Assembly (NCBI GenBank): GCA_902615745.1
Contig: CACMQB010000001.1
Span: 152,349-216,348 of the forward strand
From: an uncultured Alphaproteobacteria bacterium
Lineage (GTDB): Bacteria; Pseudomonadota; Alphaproteobacteria; HIMB59; GCA-002718135
DNA length: 64,000 nt
Direction: 5' to 3'
Shown: piece after piece, positions 15,305 through 27,105 of the stretch
Position numbering within the stretch: position 1 is the stretch's first letter
Layout of the letters: the number at the start of each line of letters is the position of its first letter
The notes under the pieces: generated by a model
Databases searched by the model: none
What the model was told of the DNA's origin: nothing
What the model saw: the letters and a program-made list of their open reading frames with translations, nothing else
Program-made: the position numbers and the translations under genes

Positions 15305-16411
15305 ATGAACTGGAATAAAAATAACAACGACAATAATCCTTGGGGATCGGGTGGAAATAATAACCCCTGGGGCTCAGGAGGTTCCGGTGATGGTCCAAAT
15401 AGAAGAGATTTTGAAGATTCGATAAGAAAAGCAAAAGATAGATTTGGAAATTTTAAATTTGGTGGAAGACGTAATCTTTCAATTTTTATAATTGTAGCTG
15501 TTTTACTATGGTTAGCTACTGGTTTTTACAGGGTTGAACCTGATGAACAGGGTGTAGAACTTTTATTTGGAAGATGGAATGGTCAAACAACTGAGCCTGG
15601 ATTACATTACTTTTTTCCTACTCCAATCGGTCAAACTGTTACACCTAAAGTTGAAGTAATTAGAAAAATCAATGTTGGATTTAGAAGCGCAAGTGATCTT
15701 GGTTTTGGCTCAAATTCAAATGCAGAGAGAAAAGTTATTGAAGAAAGTTTAATGCTTACGGGTGATCAAAACATAGCAGACGTTGCATTCACAGTACTCT
15801 TCAAAATTAAAGATGCTGGAAATTTTCTATTCAAGCTTAGAAATCCAGAACTTACCGTCAAGGATATGTCTGAAAGTGTTGTACGTGAAGTCGTCGGTCA
15901 AAGAGATCTTCAGTTCTTACTTACAGAAGGTCGTCAAGAGGTTGAACAAGTTGTAAGAAATGAATTACAACTAGTTTTAGATTCTTATGAAAGTGGTGTT
16001 TTAATTCAATCAGTGCAGCTTCAAAGTGTTGATCCGCCTGATCAAGTTATTGATGCTTTTGATGAAGTTCAAAGAGCGCGACAAGATAAAGAAAGATTAG
16101 TTAACGAAGCAAACACTTATTTAAATAGAATTGTGCCTAATGCTCGTGGTGAAGCAGCCAAACTTGTTGAAGCTGCTACAGCATATAAAGAGCAGGTAGT
16201 TAAACAAGCTGAAGGTGTGGCACAAAACTTTATAGATGTTTACAATAGTTATAAAGATGCGAAAGAAGTGACTAAGAGAAGAATTTATTTAGAAACTTTA
16301 AGAGAAGTTTTAGAGGGTAAGAACAAAATAATTTTAGATGACACTGGAAATGGACAGGGTGTGGTTCCTTACCTTCCATTGAATGAACTTAAAAAGTCAG
16401 GAAATAATTAA
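15305..16411 (+). CDS. hflK: HflK, membrane SPFH-domain regulator of FtsH protease
   Basis: HflK and HflC form a periplasmic-facing cage around FtsH that modulates membrane-protein degradation. The 368-residue protein has the typical Gly/Asn-rich cytoplasmic tail with two NNPWGSGG units (residues 10-27). One membrane segment follows (about 58-74), then the SPFH domain from YRVEPDEQGVELLFGRW to a helical stretch with DEVQRARQDKERLVNEA and EGVAQNF. It ends 1 base before the preferred hflC start. Confidence 0.95.
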   Translation: MNWNKNNNDNNPWGSGGNNNPWGSGGSGDGPNRRDFEDSIRKAKDRFGNFKFGGRRNLSIFIIVAVLLWLATGFYRVEPDEQGVELLFGRWNGQTTEPGLHYFFPTPIGQTVTPKVEVIRKINVGFRSASDLGFGSNSNAERKVIEESLMLTGDQNIADVAFTVLFKIKDAGNFLFKLRNPELTVKDMSESVVREVVGQRDLQFLLTEGRQEVEQVVRNELQLVLDSYESGVLIQSVQLQSVDPPDQVIDAFDEVQRARQDKERLVNEANTYLNRIVPNARGEAAKLVEAATAYKEQVVKQAEGVAQNFIDVYNSYKDAKEVTKRRIYLETLREVLEGKNKIILDDTGNGQGVVPYLPLNELKKSGNN

Positions 16412-16412
16412 G

Positions 16413-17288
16413 ATGAGATTTAGTGCAAGAAATTTACTTATAGTTTTAGTTTTATTTATTCTTTTCCTTACTTTCACTGGAGCTTTTTTTATTGTAAATG
16501 AAACTAAGCAAGCTTTAGTGCTTCAATTTGGTGATCCAAGAAAAGTTGTTACAAAACCTGGCCTTCAATTTAAAATTCCATTTATTCAAGATGCTGTTTT
16601 TTTAGATTCTAGATTACTTAATCTCGATCCTCAACCTGAAGAAATGATTCTTTCAGATCAAAAAAGGATTATTGTTGATTCATTTGCTAGATACAACATT
16701 GTTGATCCTCTAAAGTTTTATCAGACAGTTAGAAATGAAACTACTTTTTCAGATAGATTTGGAAGAATTATAAATGCGGCAGTTAGAGGAGTAATTGCAC
16801 AATACTCTTTAACATCACTACTTAGTGATGAACGTATTAACATCATGAATGAAATTGAAAAACAAATTAAAGTTAATGAACAATCTTTTGGTGTTAAAAT
16901 CGTTGATATCAGAATTGGAAGAACAGATTTAACTGAACAAGTATCTAATAACGTTTATCAAAGAATGCGTTCTGAACGTGAAAAAGAAGCAAATTTATTA
17001 AGAGCAGAAGGTGAAGAACTTTCTAAAGAAATTGTTGCATCAGCGGATAGACAACAAACAGTTATTTTAGCTGAAGCTGAAAGAACATCTTCAATACTAA
17101 GAGGTGAAGGAGATGCTGCAAAAAATAGAATACTAGGTGATGCTTATAGTCTAGATGAAGAATTTTTTGATTTCTTAAGAACAATGCAAGCTTGTAAAGA
17201 TACTTTTGGAGATACAGAGATGTCCATGGTAATTGCACCTGGAGAAGTATGTGAAAAATTTTTTGGTGAAATAGATATCCAAAATTAA
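16413..17288 (+). CDS. hflC: HflC, membrane SPFH-domain regulator of FtsH protease
   Basis: Partner of HflK in the FtsH-regulating complex. The protein has an N-terminal membrane segment (NLLIVLVLFILFLTF), then NETKQALVLQFGDPRKVVTKPGLQF, the SPFH core, and the coiled-coil region with RAEGEELSKEIVASADRQQ and GEGDAAKNRILGDAY. I choose the ATG at 16413, preceded by AGGAAA; an in-frame ATG at 16383 lies inside hflK and would add 10 unlikely residues. The stop overlaps the next ATG by one base. Confidence 0.94.
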   Translation: MRFSARNLLIVLVLFILFLTFTGAFFIVNETKQALVLQFGDPRKVVTKPGLQFKIPFIQDAVFLDSRLLNLDPQPEEMILSDQKRIIVDSFARYNIVDPLKFYQTVRNETTFSDRFGRIINAAVRGVIAQYSLTSLLSDERINIMNEIEKQIKVNEQSFGVKIVDIRIGRTDLTEQVSNNVYQRMRSEREKEANLLRAEGEELSKEIVASADRQQTVILAEAERTSSILRGEGDAAKNRILGDAYSLDEEFFDFLRTMQACKDTFGDTEMSMVIAPGEVCEKFFGEIDIQN

Positions 17289-17488
17289 TGTTTGAAATAT
17301 TATTAATAAGCATAGGTCTAGTGCTGATCATTGAAGGCATACTCTATTTTTTCTTAGCAAACAATTTAAAGAAATATCTCGATATGCTTTCTCTCATTAA
17401 TCCACAAACTGTAAAAAATATTAGTTTATTCTTTGCACTGCTTGGGCTTTGCCTTATTTATTTCACGTTCAAATACTATGACAATTAA
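17288..17488 (+). CDS. DUF2065 small membrane protein
   Basis: A 66-residue protein with two hydrophobic helices (about residues 3-23 and 45-62) separated by a short polar loop NNLKKYLDMLSLINP. Size, topology (ALGLVLIIEGIL-like first helix, GLCLIYF in the second) and position directly after hflC match the DUF2065/YjeT family found next to hflKC in proteobacteria. Function unknown, presumably linked to HflKC or membrane-protein quality control. It overlaps hflC by one base and the htrA start by about 10. Confidence 0.82.
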   Translation: MFEILLISIGLVLIIEGILYFFLANNLKKYLDMLSLINPQTVKNISLFFALLGLCLIYFTFKYYDN

Positions 17489-18851
17489 TATGAGAATTAA
17501 ATTTTTATTCTTAATTTCTATTTTATTTTCGAAACCATTACTTGCTGTTCCCGAGAGTTTTGCTGATTTAGTAGAACAATTATCTCCCGCAGTAGTTAGT
17601 ATTGCATCAACTACTATTGTTGAAAATAATAACCAAAATCAAATACCACAATTTCCAGAGGGATCTCCTTTTGATGATTTTTTTAAAGAATATTTTGATC
17701 GTGATCAAAGACGATCACAACGACCAATGACAGGACTTGGCTCAGGTTTTATAATAAGTGAAGATGGTATAGTTGTTACAAATAATCATGTAATTGAAGG
17801 AGCTGATGAAATAACTGTTATTCTAAATGATGAAACAGAGTTTACAGCTGAATTACTTGGAAGAGATCCCAAAGCAGACATAGCAGTATTGAAAATTGAT
17901 CCAAAAAACAAAAAACTTACATATGTTGGTTGGGGGGACTCTGATAAGATGAGAGTTGGAGATTGGTCAATTGCAATTGGTAACCCTCTTGGTTTAGGAG
18001 GAACTGTCACAGCAGGAATTATATCTGCAATCTCAAGAGATTTAGGTAGTGGTCCATATGTTAAATTTTTACAAACTGATGCATCTATCAATCGTGGTAA
18101 TTCGGGTGGACCATTATTTAATTTAGATGGAGATGTAATAGGAATTAATACGGCAATTGTTTCGCAAACAGGTGGAAGTATTGGTTTAGGATTTGCAATA
18201 CCTGCGAACAGTGCCAAAAAAATTGTACAACAATTAAAAGATTTTGGAAAAACTAAGAGAGGTTGGCTAGGTGTACAAATTCAACCTGTTACAAAGGATT
18301 TTGCGGAAAGTCTTGGTTTACCTGATCAAAAAGGTGCATTCATATCCAATGTCAATCCTAATGGTCCTTCAAAAACTGCTGGATTAGAACCAGGCGATGT
18401 AATTTTAAAATTTAATAATATAGAAATTAAAAAGATGCCTGATCTACCAAGAGTTGTTGCAGAGTCAGATGTAGGCTCGACTGCAATATTAGAAGTTTGG
18501 AGAAAAAATAAAAAAATTCGTATTGAAGTAATATTAGGAGAATTACCTGGAGAGATAGTTACGGAAAGAAAAACAACTAAAAACATTATAAAAAATTTAA
18601 AAATTGAATCTTTAGGAATTACTATTGAAGATCATGAAAGTGGAGTTAAAGTAATTTCAATTGACGACATTGATAGTAGTTTGCAAAATGGAGATATAAT
18701 CGCAGAAGTTAATAGAGAGGTTATTAACAATATGAATTCATTTGAAGAATTAGTAAATTCTTTAGAAAAAACAGGTAGATCCTCATTATTACTAAAAATA
18801 ATTAGAGATGATCAGCAAAATTGGGTAACAATTAAATTTAAGAATAATTGA
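17478..18851 (+). CDS. htrA: periplasmic serine protease/chaperone, DegP/HtrA type (Do)
   Basis: HtrA degrades or refolds misfolded envelope proteins in the periplasm. After a signal peptide (MRIKFLFLISILFSKPLLAVP), the trypsin-like domain shows the triad: His in TNNHVIEGADEI, Asp in KADIAVLKID, Ser in RGNSGGPLFN. Two PDZ domains follow, the first around GWLGVQIQPVTKDFA to GLEPGDVIL, the second around ESLGITIEDHE to SLQNGDIIAEV. The start is ATG 17478 or ATG 17490, giving 457 or 453 residues. Both lie at the end of the preceding gene. A TTG further upstream would disrupt the signal peptide. The stop overlaps the TTG start of miaA. Confidence 0.95.
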   Translation: MTINMRIKFLFLISILFSKPLLAVPESFADLVEQLSPAVVSIASTTIVENNNQNQIPQFPEGSPFDDFFKEYFDRDQRRSQRPMTGLGSGFIISEDGIVVTNNHVIEGADEITVILNDETEFTAELLGRDPKADIAVLKIDPKNKKLTYVGWGDSDKMRVGDWSIAIGNPLGLGGTVTAGIISAISRDLGSGPYVKFLQTDASINRGNSGGPLFNLDGDVIGINTAIVSQTGGSIGLGFAIPANSAKKIVQQLKDFGKTKRGWLGVQIQPVTKDFAESLGLPDQKGAFISNVNPNGPSKTAGLEPGDVILKFNNIEIKKMPDLPRVVAESDVGSTAILEVWRKNKKIRIEVILGELPGEIVTERKTTKNIIKNLKIESLGITIEDHESGVKVISIDDIDSSLQNGDIIAEVNREVINNMNSFEELVNSLEKTGRSSLLLKIIRDDQQNWVTIKFKNN

Positions 18852-19771
18852 AAACTCAAATCTATTTTGTTTTAGGCCCAACTGCATCAGGAAAATCAAA
18901 ATTTGCTTTAAGCCTAGCGAACAAACTAAATGGTGAAATTATAAATGCTGATAGTATGCAGATTTATAATGAGTTAAGTATCTTAACTGCTAGACCAACT
19001 CTATATGATCAAAAAAAAATCAATCATCATCTTTATGGATTTGTAAAAGGTGATGTTAGATTTAATGTTCAAAAATGGTGTGAGGAAGCATCAAAAAAAA
19101 TTAATTATTTAGTTAATAAAAATATAACACCTATTTTAGTTGGAGGTACAGGTCTTTACATAGAATCTTTAATTAATGGAATAGTTTCAATTCCATCTAT
19201 TCCAGAAAAAGTAAAAATAGAATCAGAAAAAATGATTTTAAAAATTGGTAAGGAAAATTTTTATAATTTAGTTAAAGAGCTTGACAGTGATGCAATGATT
19301 AATATTGCGCCTAACGATATTCAAAGAATAAGAAGAATATGGGAAGTAAATATTTTTACTAAGAAAAAATTTAGTGACTGGAAAAAAAGTAAAAATAAAA
19401 ATTTTATTAATTTAAAAAATTACAAAATATTATTATTTCTTCCAGATAGAAAAGAAAACTATAAAAGAGTAGATCATAGAACACACTTAATGATGGAAGA
19501 TGGTGCGATAGAGGAAGTCAAAAATTTGCTTAAATTAAATTATAATAATAGTTTACCAATAATGAAAGCTCACGGAGTTCCTGAAATTCAATCTTATCTT
19601 AATAACGAAGTATCAATGGAGGAATGTATTTCTAAAATACAGCAAGTAACAAGAAACTATGTAAAAAGACAACATACTTGGTGGAGATCTTCAAATCTTA
19701 ATATTTTTAAAAAATTTAATCAATTTCCTGATGAAATTGACTTAAAATCCATTAATTTAGAGCAAAATTGA
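18848..19771 (+). CDS. miaA: tRNA dimethylallyltransferase
   Basis: MiaA adds an isopentenyl group to A37 of tRNAs that read UNN codons. The 307-residue protein has the P-loop LGPTASGKSKFAL at residues 9-21, NADSMQIYNEL near 38, VGGTGLYIESL near 98, and the C-terminal QQVTRNYVKRQHTWWR near 272-287. The start codon appears to be TTG, overlapping the htrA stop (TTGA); there is no ATG that would keep the P-loop. It is the last gene before a 47-base gap to ilvB. Confidence 0.95.
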   Translation: MKTQIYFVLGPTASGKSKFALSLANKLNGEIINADSMQIYNELSILTARPTLYDQKKINHHLYGFVKGDVRFNVQKWCEEASKKINYLVNKNITPILVGGTGLYIESLINGIVSIPSIPEKVKIESEKMILKIGKENFYNLVKELDSDAMINIAPNDIQRIRRIWEVNIFTKKKFSDWKKSKNKNFINLKNYKILLFLPDRKENYKRVDHRTHLMMEDGAIEEVKNLLKLNYNNSLPIMKAHGVPEIQSYLNNEVSMEECISKIQQVTRNYVKRQHTWWRSSNLNIFKKFNQFPDEIDLKSINLEQN

Positions 19772-19818
19772 ACTAATTTATTGATTTTATTTTATCCACA
19801 GCCTATGAGCTAAAATCA

Positions 19819-21584
19819 ATGAATAATGAAATAACAGGCGCTGAAATTGTCTTAAAAAGCTTAGCTGAACAAGGAGTAGAAGTTGTATTTGGATATCCTG
19901 GTGGTGCTGTATTACCCATATACGATACTTTATTTAAACAGAATTCAATTAAGCACGTTTTAGTAAGACAAGAGGGTGGTGCGATACATGCAGCTGAAGG
20001 TTATGCTAGGTCAACTGGTAAAACTGGAGTAGTTCTTGTAACATCAGGACCTGGTGCAACAAATGTTGTAACTGGTTTAACCGATGCTATGATGGATAGT
20101 GTACCTATCGTTTGTATAACTGGACAGGTACCACAACACTTAATTGGCAGTGATGCATTTCAAGAATGTGACACCACAGGCATAACCAGACCTTGCACTA
20201 AACATAATTATTTAGTCAAAGATGTTAACAAATTATCTTCCGTATTTCATGAGGCATTTACTATTGCTCAAAATGGAAGACCAGGTCCTGTATTAATTGA
20301 TATACCAAAAGATGTTCAATTTGCTTCAGGAACTTATGAAGAAAAAAATAAAATTATTATTCCTTCTCATAGATTATTTGAACCAAGTCCTGATTTTGAA
20401 AAAAATAAAATTGAAGAAGCAGTAGAATTAATTTCTAATGCTAAAAAACCAATTTTTTATATTGGCGGTGGATGTATTAATTCTGGTCCAAAAGCTTCAA
20501 AATTAGTTAGAGAATTCATAAGTATGGTTGGGTCACCAGTTACGATGACATTAATGGGTCTTGGTGTGGTAGGCTCATCGGATAAAAACTCACTTGGAAT
20601 GCTTGGTATGCACGGAATGTATGAAGCTAATATGGCAATGCATGAATGTGATGTTATGATTAATATTGGTGCAAGATTTGATGATCGTGTTACTGGAAGG
20701 CTTGATGCATTCTCTCCAAATTCAAAAAAAATCCATATTGATATCGATGAAAGTAATATTAACAAAACTATAAATGTCGATGTTCCAATAATAGGTGATG
20801 TTAAGCAAGTTGTTGAAAAAATGATTTCAGTCTGGAAAGGCAAAAAATATAAAATAGATACTGAGTCATTAAAGTTATGGTGGAATAAAATAAATAAATG
20901 GAAAGAAGTAGATTGTTTAAACTATAATAATGAAGGTAAACAGATTAAGCCCCAGTATGCAGTTCAAAGACTCTATGAATTAACAAAAAATACAAAAACA
21001 TTTATTACAACTGAAGTAGGTCAGCATCAAATGTGGGCTGCTCAATTTTATAAATTTGAGGAACCAAATAGATGGCTGACGTCAGGTGGTTTAGGAACAA
21101 TGGGATATGGATTTCCTGCTGCTATTGGAGCTCAAGTTGGGCATCCAGATGCTTTAGTAGTCGATATAGCAGGAGACGCGTCTATACTCATGAATATTCA
21201 AGAAATGAGCACTGCTGTTCAATATAGATTACCAGTAAAAATATTTATTCTAAACAATGAATACATGGGAATGGTAAGACAATGGCAAGAACTTTTACAT
21301 GGTGGAAGATATTCTGAGAGTTATACTGATAGTTTACCTGATTTTGTAAAGTTAGCTGAAAGTTATAAAGCTGTTGGCCTAAGAGCAAAAACAACTGATG
21401 AGCTTGATAATGTTATAACTCAAATGATTGAAACAAAAAATACAGTAATTGCAGATATTTGGGTTACTAAAGAAGAGAATTGTTTTCCTATGATTCAAAG
21501 TGGATCTGCACACAATGAAATGATGTTAAGTAAAGATCAAAAACAAGATAAAAAATCAGCAGAAAAAGGAAAAATTTTAGTTTA

Positions 21585-21585
<1 letters not shown>
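19819..21585 (+). CDS. ilvB: acetolactate synthase large subunit
   Basis: Catalytic subunit for the first common step of valine, leucine and isoleucine synthesis, using thiamine diphosphate. The 588-residue protein has the N-terminal Pyr domain with VFGYPGGAVLPIYD and the cofactor-activating Glu in LVRQEGGAIHAAEGYAR near residue 55. A central FAD/DHS-like domain follows, then the C-terminal PP domain with GDASILMNIQEMSTA near 452, where GD...NN binds Mg-ThDP. The stop codon overlaps the start of ilvN by one base, so the two subunits are translated together. Confidence 0.97.
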
Positions 21586-23146
<1,561 letters not shown>

Positions 23147-23188
23147 ATGAAAGTTTAATAAAATCTTGATTAGTATATAAATAGATAA

Positions 23189-24745
23189 ATGACTGAAAAA
23201 ATTTACATTTTTGATACAACTCTTAGAGATGGAGAGCAATCTCCAGGAGCATCAATGAATTTAGATGAAAAGATTCAAATTGCTGAAGTACTTGATGCTA
23301 TGAGAGTTGATATTATTGAAGCAGGTTTTCCGATTGCTTCAAATGGAGATTTTGAAGCAGTTTCTGAGGTTAGTAAACATGTAAAAAATTCAACGATAGC
23401 TGGTTTAGCAAGAGCAAGCTTTAAAGATATTGATCGCGCTTGGGAAGCGGTACAACATGCTAAATCTCCAAGAATTCACACTTTTATCGCAACAAGTCCT
23501 CTACATATGAAATATAAATTAAAGAAAACTGAAGAAGAAGTTTTAGAAACTATTCAAAAAACTGTCTCTCATGCAAGAAATCTTTGTGACAACATTGAGT
23601 GGAGCTGTGAAGATGGTGGAAGGTCAGAGTTAGAATTTTTATATAAATGTATTGAACTTGCAATTAGTTCAGGCGCTTCTACAATTAATATTCCTGACAC
23701 TGTTGGTTATACATTGCCAGAAGAATTTGGAAATATTTTTAAAAATGTTAAAAACAATGTCTCAAATATTGATAAAGCAATTCTTTCAACACACACTCAT
23801 AATGATTTAGGTTTAGCTACAGCAAATAACGTTGCCGCAATTAAAGAGGGTGCAAGACAGGTTGAGTGCACTATTAATGGTATGGGTGAAAGAGCTGGAA
23901 ACTCATCTTTGGAAGAAATTGTGATGACTTTAAAAGTAAAAAAAGACCTTATGCCTTATCATACAGATATTAAAACTGAATCTATTATGAAAGCTTCTAG
24001 ATTAGTATCATCGATCACAGGTTTTCCTGTTCAGCCAAATAAAGCTATAGTTGGTGCAAATGCTTTTGCCCATGAAGCTGGAATTCATCAAGATGGTATG
24101 CTTAAACATGCTGGAACATATGAAATTATGACACCTGAATCAATAGGACTTAATAAATCTTCACTTGTTCTTGGTAAACATTCAGGTAAACATGCTTTTT
24201 CAGAAAAATTAAAAGAACTTGGTTATGAAGTTGGTCATAACGCTTTGATGGAATTATTTGGGAGGTTTAAAGATTTAGCTGATAAGAAAAAAGAAATATT
24301 TGAAGAAGATTTAATTGCATTAGCAGAAGATAGATCATCGTCATATGATGAACACATTAAATTTGTATCTTTAGAGGTAAATGCTGGATCTGTTGAAAAA
24401 GCTGAAGCTAAACTAAAGATAGAAATTAACGAAAAAGTGGAAAATATTAAAATCAATGGTAACGGTCCTGTTGATGCTACATTTAACGCAATAAAAAAAC
24501 TTACAAATACTGAATTTAAACTTAAACTTTATCAAGTAAACGCTATTACTGCTGGAACTGATGCGCAAGGAGAGGTGACTGTTAGATTGGAAGACGAAGA
24601 TCTTTCATCTCAAGCAAAAGGAAGTGATCCCGATATAATTGTTGCTTCAGCAAAAGCATATATAAATGCTTTAAACAGATTGATCTTTAAAAAAACTAAA
24701 TCTATTAAAGAAAATATTGCAAGTTTAAAAATAGAAGGGGTTTAA
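23189..24745 (+). CDS. leuA: 2-isopropylmalate synthase
   Basis: LeuA condenses acetyl-CoA with 2-ketoisovalerate, the first committed step to leucine. The 518-residue protein has the HMGL-like TIM barrel with FDTTLRDGEQSPGASM at residues 8-23 and the metal motif HTHNDLGLATANN near 202. GNSSLEEIVM is near 235, and there is a C-terminal LeuA dimer/regulatory domain (about 390-510), which normally senses leucine. Only 3 bases separate its stop from the mreB start, and the mreB ribosome-binding site (GAAGGGG) lies inside the leuA 3' end, so the two genes are physically coupled. Confidence 0.96.
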   Translation: MTEKIYIFDTTLRDGEQSPGASMNLDEKIQIAEVLDAMRVDIIEAGFPIASNGDFEAVSEVSKHVKNSTIAGLARASFKDIDRAWEAVQHAKSPRIHTFIATSPLHMKYKLKKTEEEVLETIQKTVSHARNLCDNIEWSCEDGGRSELEFLYKCIELAISSGASTINIPDTVGYTLPEEFGNIFKNVKNNVSNIDKAILSTHTHNDLGLATANNVAAIKEGARQVECTINGMGERAGNSSLEEIVMTLKVKKDLMPYHTDIKTESIMKASRLVSSITGFPVQPNKAIVGANAFAHEAGIHQDGMLKHAGTYEIMTPESIGLNKSSLVLGKHSGKHAFSEKLKELGYEVGHNALMELFGRFKDLADKKKEIFEEDLIALAEDRSSSYDEHIKFVSLEVNAGSVEKAEAKLKIEINEKVENIKINGNGPVDATFNAIKKLTNTEFKLKLYQVNAITAGTDAQGEVTVRLEDEDLSSQAKGSDPDIIVASAKAYINALNRLIFKKTKSIKENIASLKIEGV

Positions 24746-24748
24746 TAA

Positions 24749-25789
<1,041 letters not shown>

Positions 25790-25797
25790 AAATTAAA

Positions 25798-26619
25798 ATG
25801 GCTCCAAAGTTCCAAATAAAAGTTTTTCAATTATCAAGATTTATAAGAAACTTTACTATCATTTCTGTAGTAACACTTTCGTTTCTTTTAGTATTTTTTT
25901 CTAAAACCGACTACTATCTAATAAGTGGAATTAAAAATTTATCTAGTTCAGTGGTTATCCCTATTACAAGATTTATATCAGCACCAGTAAATGTATTTTC
26001 AAATTTTATTGATGAATATAATCAATTTAGAAGTTTAAAATTTGAAAATAAAATTCTTCAAGAAGAAATAATTCGTTTAAAAAAATGGCAAACATTAGCA
26101 ATTCAAAATTCAAGAGAGAACAAAGTTTTAAAAAAATTGTTAAATGCAACTGATAATAATTTAACTTTAGTAAAGACAGCATCTCTAATTAATAGAAATG
26201 ATACAATTTATAGTAAATTAATAAATTTAAATGCTGGTTACGAAGATAATATTAAAACAAACATGTCAGCTATTAACGAACGAGGATTAGTAGGCAAGGT
26301 AATTGATACAACTTCAAATAATTCAAGAGTAATTCTTCTGACTGATCCTAATTTATCTATTTCAGTAAAATCTATATCTGATGGAATTTTTTCTTTACTT
26401 ACTGGTAATGGAGATGGAAAATATCTAGTAAGTTCATTTGTTAAAGAAAATAAAATGCCAAGATTAGGAGATATTGTAGTTACAAGTGGTACAGCGCAAA
26501 TCTTTCCCGTAGATCTATTGGTTGGAAAAGTAGCTAAAGTTGAAAAAAATAGATTTTTTGTTTTACCATTTGTAGATTTTAAAAATATTGATTATGTACA
26601 AATCGTAACTTCAAAATAA
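25798..26619 (+). CDS. mreC: rod shape-determining protein MreC
   Basis: MreC is a bitopic periplasmic scaffold of the elongasome that activates PBP2. The 273-residue protein has an N-terminal membrane segment (about residues 18-40), a coiled coil (about 70-105, EYNQFRSLKFENKILQEEII), and beta domains with NERGLVGKVIDTTSNNSRV and PRLGDIVVTSGTAQIFPVDLLVGKV (read as two adjoining blocks). It lies 8 bases after mreB and overlaps the mreD start by one base. Confidence 0.94.
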   Translation: MAPKFQIKVFQLSRFIRNFTIISVVTLSFLLVFFSKTDYYLISGIKNLSSSVVIPITRFISAPVNVFSNFIDEYNQFRSLKFENKILQEEIIRLKKWQTLAIQNSRENKVLKKLLNATDNNLTLVKTASLINRNDTIYSKLINLNAGYEDNIKTNMSAINERGLVGKVIDTTSNNSRVILLTDPNLSISVKSISDGIFSLLTGNGDGKYLVSSFVKENKMPRLGDIVVTSGTAQIFPVDLLVGKVAKVEKNRFFVLPFVDFKNIDYVQIVTSK

Positions 26620-27104
26620 TGGAGTTTTCGAAATTTTTTAATTCCAGCATTAAATTAAATATCATTTTAATTATAAGTTTTTCAATTTCTGTAAACTCTT
26701 TTATTTTAATGCCTACTATAAATAATTCATTTTATATATTATTTCATTTAACTTTTATTTATCTAATTTTTTATTATTATCATTATTATCTTTATTTAGT
26801 AGCCCTAGTATACGGAATTTTACTCGATATATTACTATTAAATAATATAGGAGCACATATTATCACTTTTTTATCTCTCTTAATGATATTTGTATTATTA
26901 AGAAAATATTTAATTAGATTATCTTCGTTTCAAATAATTTTTTTTTATTTTATTACTTTAATTTTTTTACTTCTTTTTGAGCAAATTTTAGCAAATCTAA
27001 TACACAGTTATAAATTTAATATTAGTTCAATTTTCAATTTCATTTTAATTTCTTTAATCATTTTTATTCCTACTATATTTTTGTTTACTAAGTTGGATAA
27101 GTGA
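26619..27104 (+). CDS. mreD: rod shape-determining protein MreD
   Basis: MreD is a small polytopic membrane protein that works with MreC and RodA. The 161-residue sequence is almost entirely hydrophobic, with about five membrane segments and the typical YGILLDILLLNNIGAH motif near residue 65-80. Sequence alone is weakly conserved; the position between mreC and mrdA makes the identification firm. Confidence 0.9.
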   Translation: MEFSKFFNSSIKLNIILIISFSISVNSFILMPTINNSFYILFHLTFIYLIFYYYHYYLYLVALVYGILLDILLLNNIGAHIITFLSLLMIFVLLRKYLIRLSSFQIIFFYFITLIFLLLFEQILANLIHSYKFNISSIFNFILISLIIFIPTIFLFTKLDK

Positions 27105-27105
27105 A

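Noticed and set aside
19772..19818. Leader peptide or attenuator before ilvB
   Set aside because: The 47-base gap has no branched-chain-rich small frame and no hairpin with U-tract.
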